This document shows positions 31,925 through 42,610 of a stretch of DNA of 64,000 nucleotides, piece after piece. Within the stretch, counting starts at the first letter, position 1. The number at the start of each line of letters is the position of its first letter. This DNA comes from Gemmiger formicilis (GTDB lineage Bacteria; Bacillota; Clostridia; Oscillospirales; Ruminococcaceae): positions 1 through 64,000 of the forward strand of contig NZ_FUYF01000005.1 of the NCBI RefSeq assembly GCF_900167555.1, in the 5' to 3' direction. Both the position numbers and the translations under genes were made by a program. The notes beneath the pieces were generated by a model that saw only the letters and a list, made by a program, of their open reading frames with translations, ran no database searches and was not told where the DNA came from.

Positions 31925-33397
31925 ATGAGCGAAATTTCCCAATACACCGAGTCCCTGCACGAGGAGTGCGGCGTGTTCGGTATGTATGACAAGACCGGCG
32001 AGACCGATATGGTCAGCGCCGTCTACAGTGCGCTGTACGCCCTGCAGCACCGCGGCCAGGAGAGCTGCGGCATTGCGCTGAACGTCGACGGCGTGCTGTC
32101 CGGCTACCGCGATCTGGGCCTTGTCAGCGAGGTCTTTACCAAGCGCGTGCTGGAGGAGCTGCCCCGCGGCGCAAAGATGGCTACCGGCCATGTCCGCTAT
32201 GCCACGGCGGGCCAGCGCAGCCGTTCCAACGCGCAGCCGATGGTTCTGCATCACTGCAAGGGCGCTATGGCGGTCTGCCACAACGGCAACCTTGTCAACG
32301 CGCCGAAGCTGCGCCGCAAGCTCGAGATGAGCGGTTCGATCTTTCACGGCACGTCGGACACCGAGGTCATCGCCTATCTGCTGACCCAGAACCGTCTGCT
32401 GACGCCGAACATTGAGATGGCCGTCAGCCGCACGATGGACGACATCGAGGGTGCATACTCCCTCGTCATTATGACCCACACCAAGCTGATCGCGGCGCGC
32501 GACCCCAACGGCTTCCGCCCGCTGTGCATCGGCGAGCTGCCCGACGGCAACGGCTATGCCTTTGCCAGCGAGAGCTGTGCGCTGGACGCCGTGGGTGCGA
32601 AGTTCGTCCGTGACGTGCGCCCCGGCGAGATCGTTATTGCCGACCGCAACGGCCTGCGCACGATGGAGGATCACTGCGGCGCCGCGCCGCACACGATGTG
32701 CGTCTTTGAGTACATCTACTTTGCCCGCCCGGATTCCGTCATCGAGGGCACCTGTGTGCATGAGGCCCGTCTGCAGGCGGGCCGGTTCCTGGCGCAGGAA
32801 CATCCCGTGGAGGCCGATGTCGTCATCGGCGCGCCGGACTCCGGTCTGGATGCAGCTCTCGGCTATGCGCAGGAGAGCGGCATCCCCTACGGCGTGGGCT
32901 TTATCAAGAACAAATATGTAGGCCGCACCTTCATTCAGGGCAGCCAGGCCCAGCGCGAGAGCAGCGTGCGCATCAAGCTGAACGCCATCACGTCCACGGT
33001 CAAGGGCAAGCGCGTTGTGCTGGTCGATGACTCCATCGTCCGCGGCACGACGAGCGCCCGCACCATCCGCCTGCTGCGCGAGGCCGGTGCTGCCGAGGTA
33101 CACTACCGGATCAGTGCGCCGCCGTTCGCCCACCCGTGCTACTTCGGCACCGACATTCCCGACGAGAAGGACCTGATTGCCACCGGCCACACGGTGGAGG
33201 AGATCAACGAGCTGGTCGGGTCTGACACGCTGGGCTATTTGAGCATTGAGCATGTGCAGCAGCTGGCCATCCACAGCAAGTGCGGCTTCTGCACGGGCTG
33301 CTTTACCGGCAAATACCCCGTCGCCCCGCCCACCGAGACGATGGACATTGTCTACGACAAGCCGCTGAGCCAGTCTAAGACGAATAAAAAGCTGTAA
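31925..33397 (+). CDS. purF: Amidophosphoribosyltransferase
   Basis: This is the first committed enzyme of purine synthesis, making phosphoribosylamine from PRPP and glutamine. A short propeptide would be removed to expose the nucleophile Cys15 (EECGVFG). RGQESCGIAL and HNGNLVN belong to the Ntn glutaminase domain. The PRPP loop VVLVDDSIVRGTTSART is in the phosphoribosyltransferase domain. C-terminal cysteines in CGFCTGCF fit the oxygen-sensitive Fe-S cluster of the B. subtilis type. At 490 residues it is full length. It stands between two intergenic repeats. Confidence 0.97.
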   Translation: MSEISQYTESLHEECGVFGMYDKTGETDMVSAVYSALYALQHRGQESCGIALNVDGVLSGYRDLGLVSEVFTKRVLEELPRGAKMATGHVRYATAGQRSRSNAQPMVLHHCKGAMAVCHNGNLVNAPKLRRKLEMSGSIFHGTSDTEVIAYLLTQNRLLTPNIEMAVSRTMDDIEGAYSLVIMTHTKLIAARDPNGFRPLCIGELPDGNGYAFASESCALDAVGAKFVRDVRPGEIVIADRNGLRTMEDHCGAAPHTMCVFEYIYFARPDSVIEGTCVHEARLQAGRFLAQEHPVEADVVIGAPDSGLDAALGYAQESGIPYGVGFIKNKYVGRTFIQGSQAQRESSVRIKLNAITSTVKGKRVVLVDDSIVRGTTSARTIRLLREAGAAEVHYRISAPPFAHPCYFGTDIPDEKDLIATGHTVEEINELVGSDTLGYLSIEHVQQLAIHSKCGFCTGCFTGKYPVAPPTETMDIVYDKPLSQSKTNKKL

Positions 33398-33430
33398 TCA
33401 TAACGACGGAAGCGCAGCAGTAGCGCAAAC

Positions 33431-33540
33431 TTCTCTCCCCCACCGCCTGCGGGCGGAGCCCCCTCGCAGAGGGGGCCAAGCCTCCTTGCCTCCCTCTGCG
33501 AGGGAGGTGGCGCGCAGCGCCGGAGGGAGAGAGCTTGCCG
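33431..33540. repeat. Intergenic repeat, family B (copy before purM)
   Basis: This element of about 110 bp starts TTCTCTCCCCCACCGCC, contains GCCCCCTCGCAGAGGGGGCC and CCTCCCTCTGCGAGGGAGG, and ends GGAGGGAGAGAGC. Ends and centre are complementary, so the whole can fold. A near copy sits before purO. Confidence 0.85.
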
Positions 33541-33586
33541 CTGCCACCCGATTTTCCGAGTAATGTAACACATTTAGGAGTTCAAC

Positions 33587-34627
33587 ATGGAAAAAAGCTA
33601 TTCTGCCAGCTACGCCGCTGCAGGCGTGGATATTACCGCCGGGTACCGCTCTGTTGAGCTGATGAAGCAGTATGTGGCCCGCACGATGACCGAGAACTGC
33701 ATCGGCGGTCTGGGCGGCTTCGGTGGCCTGTTTGAGCTGGACTGCACCGGCATGGAGCATCCCGTTCTGATTTCCGGCACTGACGGCGTCGGCACCAAGC
33801 TGCGCATTGCCATGCTGCTGGACAAGCACGACACCATCGGCATCGACTGCGTGGCCATGTGCGTCAACGACGTCATCTGCGCCGGTGCCAAGCCGCTGGT
33901 TTTCCTCGACTACATCGCCTGCGGCAAGAACATCCCGGAGAAGATTGCCGAGATTGTCAAGGGCGTGGCCGAGGGCTGCGTCCAGGCGGGCTGCTCCCTC
34001 GTGGGCGGCGAGACCGCCGAGCACCCCGGCATGATGCCCGAGGATGAGTACGACCTGGCCGGTTTCACCGTCGGCGTCGTGGACAAGGCAAAGATTTTGG
34101 ACAACTCCACGATGCAGCCGGGCGATGTCATCATCGCACTGCCCTCCACGGGCGTACACTCCAACGGTTTCTCGCTGGTGCGCAAAATTTTTGACATCGA
34201 CAACAACCCCGATGTGCTGAAAAAGACATTCGACGGCATGGACAAGCCCCTGGGCGAGGCCCTGCTGGCCCCCACGAAGATCTACGTCAAGCCCGTGCTG
34301 GCTGTCATGGACGAGATCACGGTCAAGGGCGTGTCCCACATCACCGGCGGCGGCTTCTATGAGAACATTCCCCGCAGCCTGAAGAAGGGCTGTGCGGCCC
34401 GCATCGCCAAGGCCGATGTGCGCATCCCTGCCCTGTTCGACGTCATGCAGCGCGAGGGCGGCATCTCCGAGCACGATATGTTCAACACCTTCAACATGGG
34501 CGTCGGCATGGTGCTGACCGTCGCGCCCGAGGATGCGGACAAAGCCATTGCCATTCTGAAGGCCCACGGCGAGGACGCCTACCGTCTGGGCACCATCGTC
34601 GAGGGCGACGGGGTCGAGCTGGTATGA
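33587..34627 (+). CDS. purM: Phosphoribosylformylglycinamidine cyclo-ligase (AIR synthetase)
   Basis: This 346-residue PurM closes the imidazole ring of FGAM to AIR using ATP. The N-terminal SYASAGVDI-like motif appears as YAAAGVDITAGYRSVELM. Other parts are GGLGGFGGLFELD, the phosphate-binding SGTDGVGTKL, GGETAEHPGMM and ITGGGFYENIPR. The stop overlaps the purN start by 4 bp. Confidence 0.97.
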   Translation: MEKSYSASYAAAGVDITAGYRSVELMKQYVARTMTENCIGGLGGFGGLFELDCTGMEHPVLISGTDGVGTKLRIAMLLDKHDTIGIDCVAMCVNDVICAGAKPLVFLDYIACGKNIPEKIAEIVKGVAEGCVQAGCSLVGGETAEHPGMMPEDEYDLAGFTVGVVDKAKILDNSTMQPGDVIIALPSTGVHSNGFSLVRKIFDIDNNPDVLKKTFDGMDKPLGEALLAPTKIYVKPVLAVMDEITVKGVSHITGGGFYENIPRSLKKGCAARIAKADVRIPALFDVMQREGGISEHDMFNTFNMGVGMVLTVAPEDADKAIAILKAHGEDAYRLGTIVEGDGVELV

Positions 34628-35217
34628 AGCGTGTAGCGGTACTGGTATCGGGCGGCGGCACGAACCTGCAAGCCCTGCTGGAAAGCGAGCGCCGCGGCGA
34701 GAACCCGAACGGCAAAATCGAGCTGGTCGTTGCCAGCAAGCCCGGCGTCTACGCGCTGGAGCGCGCCGCCAATTTCGGTGTAGAATCTGCTGTTGTCAGC
34801 CGCAGGGACTACGCTGACAGCGCAGCGTTTGACGCCGCCCTGCTGGACACCCTGCAGAAGCACAGTATTGACGTGGTCGTGCTGGCAGGCTTTTTGAGCG
34901 TGCTGGGCGAAAAGGTCATTGCGGCCTACCGCAATAAAATCATCAATGTTCATCCCAGCCTGATCCCCAGCTTCTGCGGCCCCGGCTTCTACGGACTGCG
35001 CGTGCACGAGGCTGCGCTGGCCCGCGGCGTGAAGCTGACCGGCGCTACCGTCCACCTTGTAAACGAGGAATGTGACGGCGGGCCCATTCTGCTGCAGAAG
35101 GCCGTGGCTGTGGAGCCTGGCGACACCCCCGAGACGCTGCAGAAGCGCGTCATGGTCGAGGCCGAGTGGCAGCTGCTGCCCAAGGCGCTGGCTATGGTGT
35201 GCAGTGACGAGGTGTAA
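34624..35217 (+). CDS. purN: Phosphoribosylglycinamide formyltransferase
   Basis: This 197-residue 10-formyl-THF-dependent enzyme formylates GAR. The N-terminal VLVSGGGTNLQALLE is the phosphate loop. The catalytic Asn/His region is INVHPSLIPSF, and the catalytic Asp is in NEECDGGPIL. Its formyl donor comes from Fhs (27725-29386), which is controlled by a ZTP-type riboswitch. Start overlap with purM implies coupling. No purT alternative is seen. Confidence 0.96.
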   Translation: MKRVAVLVSGGGTNLQALLESERRGENPNGKIELVVASKPGVYALERAANFGVESAVVSRRDYADSAAFDAALLDTLQKHSIDVVVLAGFLSVLGEKVIAAYRNKIINVHPSLIPSFCGPGFYGLRVHEAALARGVKLTGATVHLVNEECDGGPILLQKAVAVEPGDTPETLQKRVMVEAEWQLLPKALAMVCSDEV

Positions 35218-35236
35218 AATCGCAACAATGGCAAAG

Positions 35237-35348
35237 TTCTCTCCCCCACCGCCTGCGGGCGGAGCCCCCTCGCAGAGGGGGCCAAGGCTTCCAGGCTCCC
35301 TCTGCGAGGGAGCTGTCCGCGCAGCGGACTGAGGGAGAGAGCCTTGCC
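35237..35348. repeat. Intergenic repeat, family B (copy before purO)
   Basis: It has the same layout as 33431-33540: TTCTCTCCCCCACCGCC, then CCCCCTCGCAGAGGGGGCCAAG, TCCCTCTGCGAGGGAG and GAGGGAGAGAGCC. The middle differs from the other copy, so these are diverged members rather than a recent duplication. Confidence 0.85.
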
Positions 35349-35395
35349 ACCACATCCCGTTTTATGTTTTTCTATACACCAAAACGAGGTCAATT

Positions 35396-36127
35396 ATGAA
35401 AAAAAACATCTACAAATATCTTGCCGGGAATGACTACCCCGGGCGCGGCATTGTGCTGGGCAAAAGCCCCGACGGCCAGAAGGCGTTCGTCGCCTACTGG
35501 ATCATGGGCCGCAGCGCCAACAGCCGCAACCGTGTGTTTGAGCCTATCGACGGCGGCATCCGCACGGTGGCCGCTGACCCGGCCAAGCTCGAGGACCCGC
35601 ACCTCATTATCTACAACGCTGTGCTGACCCTGCGGGAGACCACCGTGGTCACGAACGGCGACCAGACCGACACGATTGCCCGTTTCATGAACGGCAACCT
35701 TTTCCCCGGCTACAGCTTTGAGGCTGCGCTGGCGACCCGCACCTATGAGGACGACGCGCCGAACTTTACCCCGCGCATCTCCGGCGTCGTCGATATGCGC
35801 CGCGGCGGCTACAAGCTGTCCATTGTCAAGTCCGACGAGGGCAACGCCGAGAGCGTGCAGCGCCAGACCTTCGACTACCCGCAGCCTGTGGCCGGTGAGG
35901 GACACTTCATCAGCACTTACGTCAAGAACGGTGCGCCGATTCCCAGCTTTGCGGGTGAGCCGCTGCGCGTCGCCATCGACACGAACAACGCGGACAAGTT
36001 TGCCGACAAGCTGTGGGCGAGCCTGAACGAGGACAATAAGGTCAGCCTGTTTGTCCGCAGCATCGAGCTGGAAACCGGCGAGTACGAGGACATTATCCTG
36101 AATAAATACACCGCTGTGGAGGGTTAA
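35396..36127 (+). CDS. purO: Stand-alone IMP cyclohydrolase (PurO-like)
   Basis: This 243-residue protein matches the IMP cyclohydrolase family first described as PurO in archaea, which closes FAICAR to IMP. Visible parts are YLAGNDYPGRGIVLGKSPDG, YWIMGRSANSRNRVF and TNGDQTDTI. In most bacteria this step is the N-terminal domain of PurH; here the partner formyltransferase is a separate gene immediately downstream (1-bp gap), so the two steps are split. This arrangement is known in several clostridia. Confidence in the family is high. Confidence 0.92.
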   Translation: MKKNIYKYLAGNDYPGRGIVLGKSPDGQKAFVAYWIMGRSANSRNRVFEPIDGGIRTVAADPAKLEDPHLIIYNAVLTLRETTVVTNGDQTDTIARFMNGNLFPGYSFEAALATRTYEDDAPNFTPRISGVVDMRRGGYKLSIVKSDEGNAESVQRQTFDYPQPVAGEGHFISTYVKNGAPIPSFAGEPLRVAIDTNNADKFADKLWASLNEDNKVSLFVRSIELETGEYEDIILNKYTAVEG

Positions 36128-36128
36128 T

Positions 36129-37310
36129 ATGAACGAATTTCAGCTGAAATACGGCACGAACCCCAACCAGAAGCCCGCCCGCATCTACATGGCGGACGGC
36201 AGTGACCTGCCTGTGCAGATTTTGAACGGACGCCCGGGCTACATCAACTTTCTGGATGCGTTCAACTCCTGGCAGCTCGTGCGCGATTTGAAGAAGGCAC
36301 TCGGCCAGCCCGCTGCCGCCAGCTTCAAGCACGTTTCCCCCGCCGGTGCGGCCATCGGTCTGCCGCTGGATGAGACCCTGCGCGCCATGTACCACATTGC
36401 GCCGGAGACCGAGCTTTCCCCGCTGGCCTGCGCCTACGCCCGTGCCCGCGGTGCGGACCGTATGTCCAGCTTCGGCGACTGGATCGCGCTGTCCGATGTC
36501 TGCGACCTGAGCACCGCGAAGCTGATTCAGCACGAGGTCTCCGACGGCATCATTGCGCCCGGCTACGACGCCGACGCGCTGGAGGTGCTGAAATCCAAGA
36601 AGAAGGGCGGCTACGCCATCGTCCAGATCGACGCCGACTACGAGCCGAAGCCGCTGGAGACCCGCACGGTCTTTGGCGTGACCTTCGAGCAGGGCCGTCA
36701 GGACCTGGACATTTCCAATGAGACGATGCTGCAGAACGTTGTGACCGAGAACAAGGTCATCAGCGACGAGCAGCGCCGCGACCTCATCATCAGCCTGATC
36801 GTGCTGAAATACACCCAGTCCAACAGCGTCTGCTACGTGCAGGACGGCCAGACCATCGGCGTCGGTGCGGGCCAGCAGAGCCGCGTGCACTGCACCCGTC
36901 TGGCGGGCCAGAAGGCCGACAACTGGCAGCTGCGCCACATGCCGAAGGTGCTGGACCTGCCGTTCCGCGCTGACATTGCCAAGCCGAACCGCGACAACGC
37001 GATTGATGTTTACATCGGCGACACGCCGGAGGATGTCATCGGCGACGATGTCTGGGCCGAGACCTTCACCGAGCAGCCGGCCCCGCTGACCGCCGAGGAA
37101 AAGCGCGCCTGGCTGGATGCCGTGACCGGTGTGAGCCTGGGCAGTGATGCCTTCTTCCCGTTCGGCGATAACATCGAGCGCGCGCGCCGCAGCGGCGTGA
37201 CCGCCATTGTACAGCCGGGCGGCTCCATCCGCGACGCACAGGTGATCGACACCTGCAACAAGTACGGCATTGCGATGGCGTTCTGCGGCATCCGGCTGTT
37301 CCATCATTAA
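36129..37310 (+). CDS. purH: AICAR formyltransferase without the IMP cyclohydrolase domain
   Basis: This 393-residue enzyme formylates AICAR with 10-formyl-THF. It corresponds to the AICARFT part of PurH only: the start MNEFQLKYGTNPNQKPARIY is the usual beginning of the second PurH domain. Catalytic-region motifs include SFKHVSPAGAA with the catalytic Lys-His, YTQSNSVCYVQDGQTIGVGAGQQSRVHCTR in consecutive parts, and DAFFPFGDNIERA. It follows purO by 1 bp. The split is functionally balanced by PurO. Confidence 0.94.
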   Translation: MNEFQLKYGTNPNQKPARIYMADGSDLPVQILNGRPGYINFLDAFNSWQLVRDLKKALGQPAAASFKHVSPAGAAIGLPLDETLRAMYHIAPETELSPLACAYARARGADRMSSFGDWIALSDVCDLSTAKLIQHEVSDGIIAPGYDADALEVLKSKKKGGYAIVQIDADYEPKPLETRTVFGVTFEQGRQDLDISNETMLQNVVTENKVISDEQRRDLIISLIVLKYTQSNSVCYVQDGQTIGVGAGQQSRVHCTRLAGQKADNWQLRHMPKVLDLPFRADIAKPNRDNAIDVYIGDTPEDVIGDDVWAETFTEQPAPLTAEEKRAWLDAVTGVSLGSDAFFPFGDNIERARRSGVTAIVQPGGSIRDAQVIDTCNKYGIAMAFCGIRLFHH

Positions 37311-37377
37311 ACGCAAAAAACAACTCGCCTGCGGCGATTTTTCGTCGCGGGCTGTTGTGCTGTCAAGGAGGACGCTT

Positions 37378-38661
<1,284 letters not shown>

Positions 38662-38664
38662 AAA

Positions 38665-38823
38665 GGCTTCCCCATCGGGGGAAGCTGTCACCGAAGGTGA
38701 CTGATGAGGGCAAACTTCCCGCAGCGATCCGTCAACGGGATACAGCGGTGCACTTTCCCCTCATCCGACCTCGGACGGGGCCTCGGCCACCTTTTTTCCC
38801 CCAGGGGGAAGGCTTTCCGTCCG
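38665..38823. repeat. Intergenic repeat, family B (copy before purL)
   Basis: The segment begins GGCTTCCCCATCGGGGGAAGC with GTCACCGAAGGTGAC next. It contains CCTCATCCGACCTCGGA and ends CCCCCAGGGGGAAGGC. Outer parts are complementary to each other and to the short copy behind purE. No gene is seen in 38662-38860. Confidence 0.65.
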
Positions 38824-38860
38824 TCACTTCCTGCAAATTCAACTCTCAGGAGGAAATACA

Positions 38861-41800
38861 ATGGTATATCGCATTTATGTTGAGAAAAAGCCCGGCTTTG
38901 ACGGCGAGGCACAGGGGCTTCTGCATGAGCTGGTCGATCTGGTCGGCATCCAGAATCTGACCGGTCTGCGCCTTTTGAACCGCTATGACGTCGAGGGCAT
39001 CGACGCAGTGCTGTTCCAGCAGGCTGTGCCCACCGTGTTCAGTGAGCCGCCTGTTGACGTGACCTACGACAAGCTGCCCGACGCCAAGACCGTTTTTGCC
39101 GTCGAGTACCTGCCCGGCCAGTTTGACCAGCGCGCCGACTCTGCCAGCGAGTGCATCCAGCTGCTGAGCCAGGGCGAGCGCCCCGCGGTCCGCTCCGCCC
39201 GCGTCTATCTGCTGGACGGCGACCTGACCGACGCCGACCTGGCCGCCATCAAGAAGTATGTCATCAACCCCGTCGAGGCCCGCGAGGCAAGCCTTGACGA
39301 GCGCAGCACCCTGAAAATGGAGTTTGCCATCCCGACGGAGGTCGAGACGCTGACCGGCTTCACCGCACTGGACGACGACGCGCTGGAAGCATTCCGCAAT
39401 GAGAAGGGCCTGGCGATGGACCATGCGGACATCGTGTTCTGCCAGAACTACTTCAAATCCGAGCACCGCGACCCGACCATCACCGAGATCCGTCTGATCG
39501 ACACCTACTGGTCCGACCACTGCCGCCACACGACGTTCGGCACGATCCTGGACGACGTGAAGATCGACGACGAGCTGGTGCAGGCCGCATTTGACCGCTA
39601 CATGGCACTGCGCGCCGAGACGGGCCGCGACAGGAAAAACCGCACCCTGATGGACTGCGCGACCATCGGTGCCAAGGCGCTGAAGCAGCGCGGCATTCTG
39701 AAGAACCTTGACGAGAGCGAGGAGATCAACGCCTGCACCGTCAAGATCAAGTGTGACGTGGACGGTGAGCAGCAGGACTGGCTGTTCCTGTTCAAGAACG
39801 AGACCCACAACCACCCCACCGAGATCGAGCCCTTCGGCGGCGCGGCGACCTGCATTGGCGGTGCCATCCGTGACCCGCTGTCCGGACGCAGCTATGTCTA
39901 TCAGGCCATGCGCGTGACCGGTGCGGCTGACCCGCTGAAGCCTGTTTCCGAGACAATGCCCGGCAAGCTGCCCCAGCGCAAGCTGGTCACGACGGCTGCC
40001 GCGGGCTATTCCAGCTACGGCAACCAGATCGGCCTTGCCACCGGTCAGGTCGCAGAGCTGTACCACCCCGGCTACGCCGCCAAGCGCATGGAGATCGGCG
40101 CAGTTGTCGGCGCGACGCCTGCCAGCCATGTCCGCCGCGAGGAGCCCGCCCCGGGTGATGTCGTCATCCTGCTGGGCGGACGCACGGGCCGCGACGGTGT
40201 CGGCGGTGCCACCGGTTCCTCCAAGGCGCACAAGCTGACAAGCCTTGAGACCTGCGGTGCCGAGGTGCAGAAGGGCAACGCGCCCATCGAGCGCAAGCTG
40301 CAGCGCCTGTTCCGCCGCGAGGACGCCTGCCGCCTTATCAAGCGCTGCAACGACTTCGGCGCGGGCGGTGTCTCCGTTGCCATCGGTGAGCTGGCCGACG
40401 GTCTGCACATCGACCTGAACAAGGTCACCCGCAAATACGAGGGTCTGGACGGCACCGAGCTGGCCATCTCCGAGAGCCAGGAGCGCATGGCCGTGGCCGT
40501 CGCTGCCGAGGACGCCGAGACCTTTATGAAGTACGCCGCCGAGGAAAACCTCGAGGCGACGATCGTTGCCACCGTCACCGAAGAAAAGCGTATGCGCGAG
40601 GTCTGGAACGGCAAGACCATCGTTGACCTCTCCCGCGAGTTCCTGAACTCCAACGGTGCCGAGCGCCACGCTGATGCGCACATCCTGCCGGGCCATGTCT
40701 GGCAGCCCCAGTTTGCCGGTGCCACGTTTGAGCAGAAGCTGGAATCCATGGTCAGCGACCTGAACGTATGCAGCCAGAAGGGCCTGGGCGAGCGGTTCGA
40801 CTCCACCATCGGCGCAGCCACCGTGCTGATGCCCTACGGCGGCAAGTACCAGCTGACCCCGACGATGGCCATGGCCGCCAAGCTGCCCGTGGACGGCGAG
40901 ACGACGACCTGCTCCGGCATGGCGTGGGGCTTCAACCCCTACCTGACCGAGGCTGACCCCTACCGCGGCGCGTATATGGCCGTGGTCGAGAGCGTGACCA
41001 AGCTGGTCTGCGCGGGCTTCCACCACGAGGATATGTACCTGACGTTCCAGGAATATTTTGAACATATGAACGATAAGCCCGAGCGCTGGGGCAAGCCGCT
41101 GGCCGCCCTGCTCGGTGCGCTGGATGCCCAGATGGGTCTGGGCATTGCGTCCATCGGCGGCAAGGACTCGATGTCCGGCAGCTTTGAGGGACTGGACGTG
41201 CCCCCGACGCTCGTCAGCTTTGCGACGGCCATCGGCAACACCCGCGACGTGCAGAGCCCCGAGTTCAAGAAGGCCAACAGCTCCGTTGTCATCCTGCGCC
41301 CCAACTACAAGAACGGTCTGCCCGAGATCGGCAGCCTGATTTCCATTTACAAGACCGTCGAGCAGATGATCGACGAGGGCAAGGTGCTGGCTGCCGCCAC
41401 GCCGGGCTACGGCGGTGTGGCCGAGGCACTGTTCAAGATGTGCGTCGGCAACCATGTGGGTCTGCAGCTGTCCAATGACATCGACCTGAACGATCTGTTC
41501 AAGCCCGCCTACGGCGCGGTCATTCTGGAGCTGCTTGATGCCTCCGCCGGTGAGTTCCTCGGCTTCACCACCGTGGACTACACGCTGGAGGCCGAGGGCA
41601 AGGCCATTGACCTGGCCCGTCTGCAGGAGCTGTGGGAGCAAAAGCTCGAGCCGGTATTCCCCTACCGCAAGGCCGGTGAGTTCGTCCCCGCGCTGGAGCA
41701 TGACTGCCCCGCCAACAAGCGCGTGGCTCCCTCTGTGCGCCTGGCGACGCCGCGGGTCGTCATCCCCGTATTCCCCGGCACGAACTGCGAGTACGACACG

Positions 41801-42547
41801 GCCCGCGCGTTCCGCCGCGCAGGCGGCGACCCGCATGTTCTGGTGCTGAAAAACCTGACCCCCGCCAACGTGGCCGAGAGCTGCGAGGCGCTGGTGAAGG
41901 AGCTGGACGAGGCGCAGATCCTGATGCTGCCGGGCGGCTTCTCCGGCGGCGACGAGCCGGACGGCAGCGCCAAGTTCATTGCGGCGTTCTTCCGCAATCC
42001 GTCGGTGGCCGACGCAGTCAACCGTCTGCTGAACCAGCGCGACGGTCTGGCTCTGGGCATCTGCAACGGCTTCCAGGCACTCATCAAGCTGGGCCTGGTC
42101 CCCTACGGCGAGATCCGTCCCATCACCGAAAGCGACCCGACGCTGACGTTTAATACGATCCACCGCCACCAGTCCATGCTGGTGCGTACCCGCGTGGCCA
42201 GCAACAAGAGCCCCTGGCTGAGCAAATGCGACATCAACGACGAGCACCTGATCGCCATCAGCCACGGCGAGGGCCGCTTTGTCTGCAACGAGCAGCTGCT
42301 GAACCAGCTCATCGACAACGGCCAGATTGCGACCCAGTACGTTGACCTGCTTTGCCGCCCGACGATGGACATGCGCTACAATCCGAACGGCTCCGTGCTG
42401 GCAATCGAGGGCATCACGAGCCCGGATGGCCGTGTCTTTGGCAAGATGGGCCACAGCGAGCGCAGCGGCGAGCAGCTCTATAAGAACGTCACCGGTGACA
42501 AATACCAGCCGATCTTTGAGGGCGGCGTGAATTATTTCAAGCTTTGA
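38861..42547 (+). CDS. purL: Phosphoribosylformylglycinamidine synthase, fused form
   Basis: This 1228-residue single-chain FGAM synthase carries the PurS-like start, the two ATP-binding halves and the glutaminase, as in clostridial and proteobacterial long PurL. Recognisable parts are YWSDHCRHTTF, ETHNHPTEIEPFGGAATCIGG in consecutive motifs, FGAGGVSVAIGELADG, GIASIGGKDSMSGSF and the glutaminase (VIPVFPGTNCEYD, catalytic Cys in GICNGFQALIKLG). A GHGEGRF-like SHGEGRF near the end completes the triad. No separate purQ or purS is needed. AGGAGGAAATACA precedes the ATG. Confidence 0.97.
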   Translation: MVYRIYVEKKPGFDGEAQGLLHELVDLVGIQNLTGLRLLNRYDVEGIDAVLFQQAVPTVFSEPPVDVTYDKLPDAKTVFAVEYLPGQFDQRADSASECIQLLSQGERPAVRSARVYLLDGDLTDADLAAIKKYVINPVEAREASLDERSTLKMEFAIPTEVETLTGFTALDDDALEAFRNEKGLAMDHADIVFCQNYFKSEHRDPTITEIRLIDTYWSDHCRHTTFGTILDDVKIDDELVQAAFDRYMALRAETGRDRKNRTLMDCATIGAKALKQRGILKNLDESEEINACTVKIKCDVDGEQQDWLFLFKNETHNHPTEIEPFGGAATCIGGAIRDPLSGRSYVYQAMRVTGAADPLKPVSETMPGKLPQRKLVTTAAAGYSSYGNQIGLATGQVAELYHPGYAAKRMEIGAVVGATPASHVRREEPAPGDVVILLGGRTGRDGVGGATGSSKAHKLTSLETCGAEVQKGNAPIERKLQRLFRREDACRLIKRCNDFGAGGVSVAIGELADGLHIDLNKVTRKYEGLDGTELAISESQERMAVAVAAEDAETFMKYAAEENLEATIVATVTEEKRMREVWNGKTIVDLSREFLNSNGAERHADAHILPGHVWQPQFAGATFEQKLESMVSDLNVCSQKGLGERFDSTIGAATVLMPYGGKYQLTPTMAMAAKLPVDGETTTCSGMAWGFNPYLTEADPYRGAYMAVVESVTKLVCAGFHHEDMYLTFQEYFEHMNDKPERWGKPLAALLGALDAQMGLGIASIGGKDSMSGSFEGLDVPPTLVSFATAIGNTRDVQSPEFKKANSSVVILRPNYKNGLPEIGSLISIYKTVEQMIDEGKVLAAATPGYGGVAEALFKMCVGNHVGLQLSNDIDLNDLFKPAYGAVILELLDASAGEFLGFTTVDYTLEAEGKAIDLARLQELWEQKLEPVFPYRKAGEFVPALEHDCPANKRVAPSVRLATPRVVIPVFPGTNCEYDTARAFRRAGGDPHVLVLKNLTPANVAESCEALVKELDEAQILMLPGGFSGGDEPDGSAKFIAAFFRNPSVADAVNRLLNQRDGLALGICNGFQALIKLGLVPYGEIRPITESDPTLTFNTIHRHQSMLVRTRVASNKSPWLSKCDINDEHLIAISHGEGRFVCNEQLLNQLIDNGQIATQYVDLLCRPTMDMRYNPNGSVLAIEGITSPDGRVFGKMGHSERSGEQLYKNVTGDKYQPIFEGGVNYFKL

Positions 42548-42610
42548 TATTTCGGGAAGTTTCTGCTATACTGGAACTATCAGCTTAAAAGATTGTGAGG
42601 ATTTGACCCA

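Noticed and set aside
33431-35348. CRISPR array, because similar repeats recur
   Set aside because: Copies are far apart, foldable, diverged and not separated by regular spacers; no cas genes.
38846-42454. Open frame of 1202 codons on the minus strand opposite purL
   Set aside because: It is an artefact of GC-rich codon use in purL. The encoded sequence is low-complexity His/Gln/Val/Ala-rich with no family motifs, while the plus frame has all PurL signatures.
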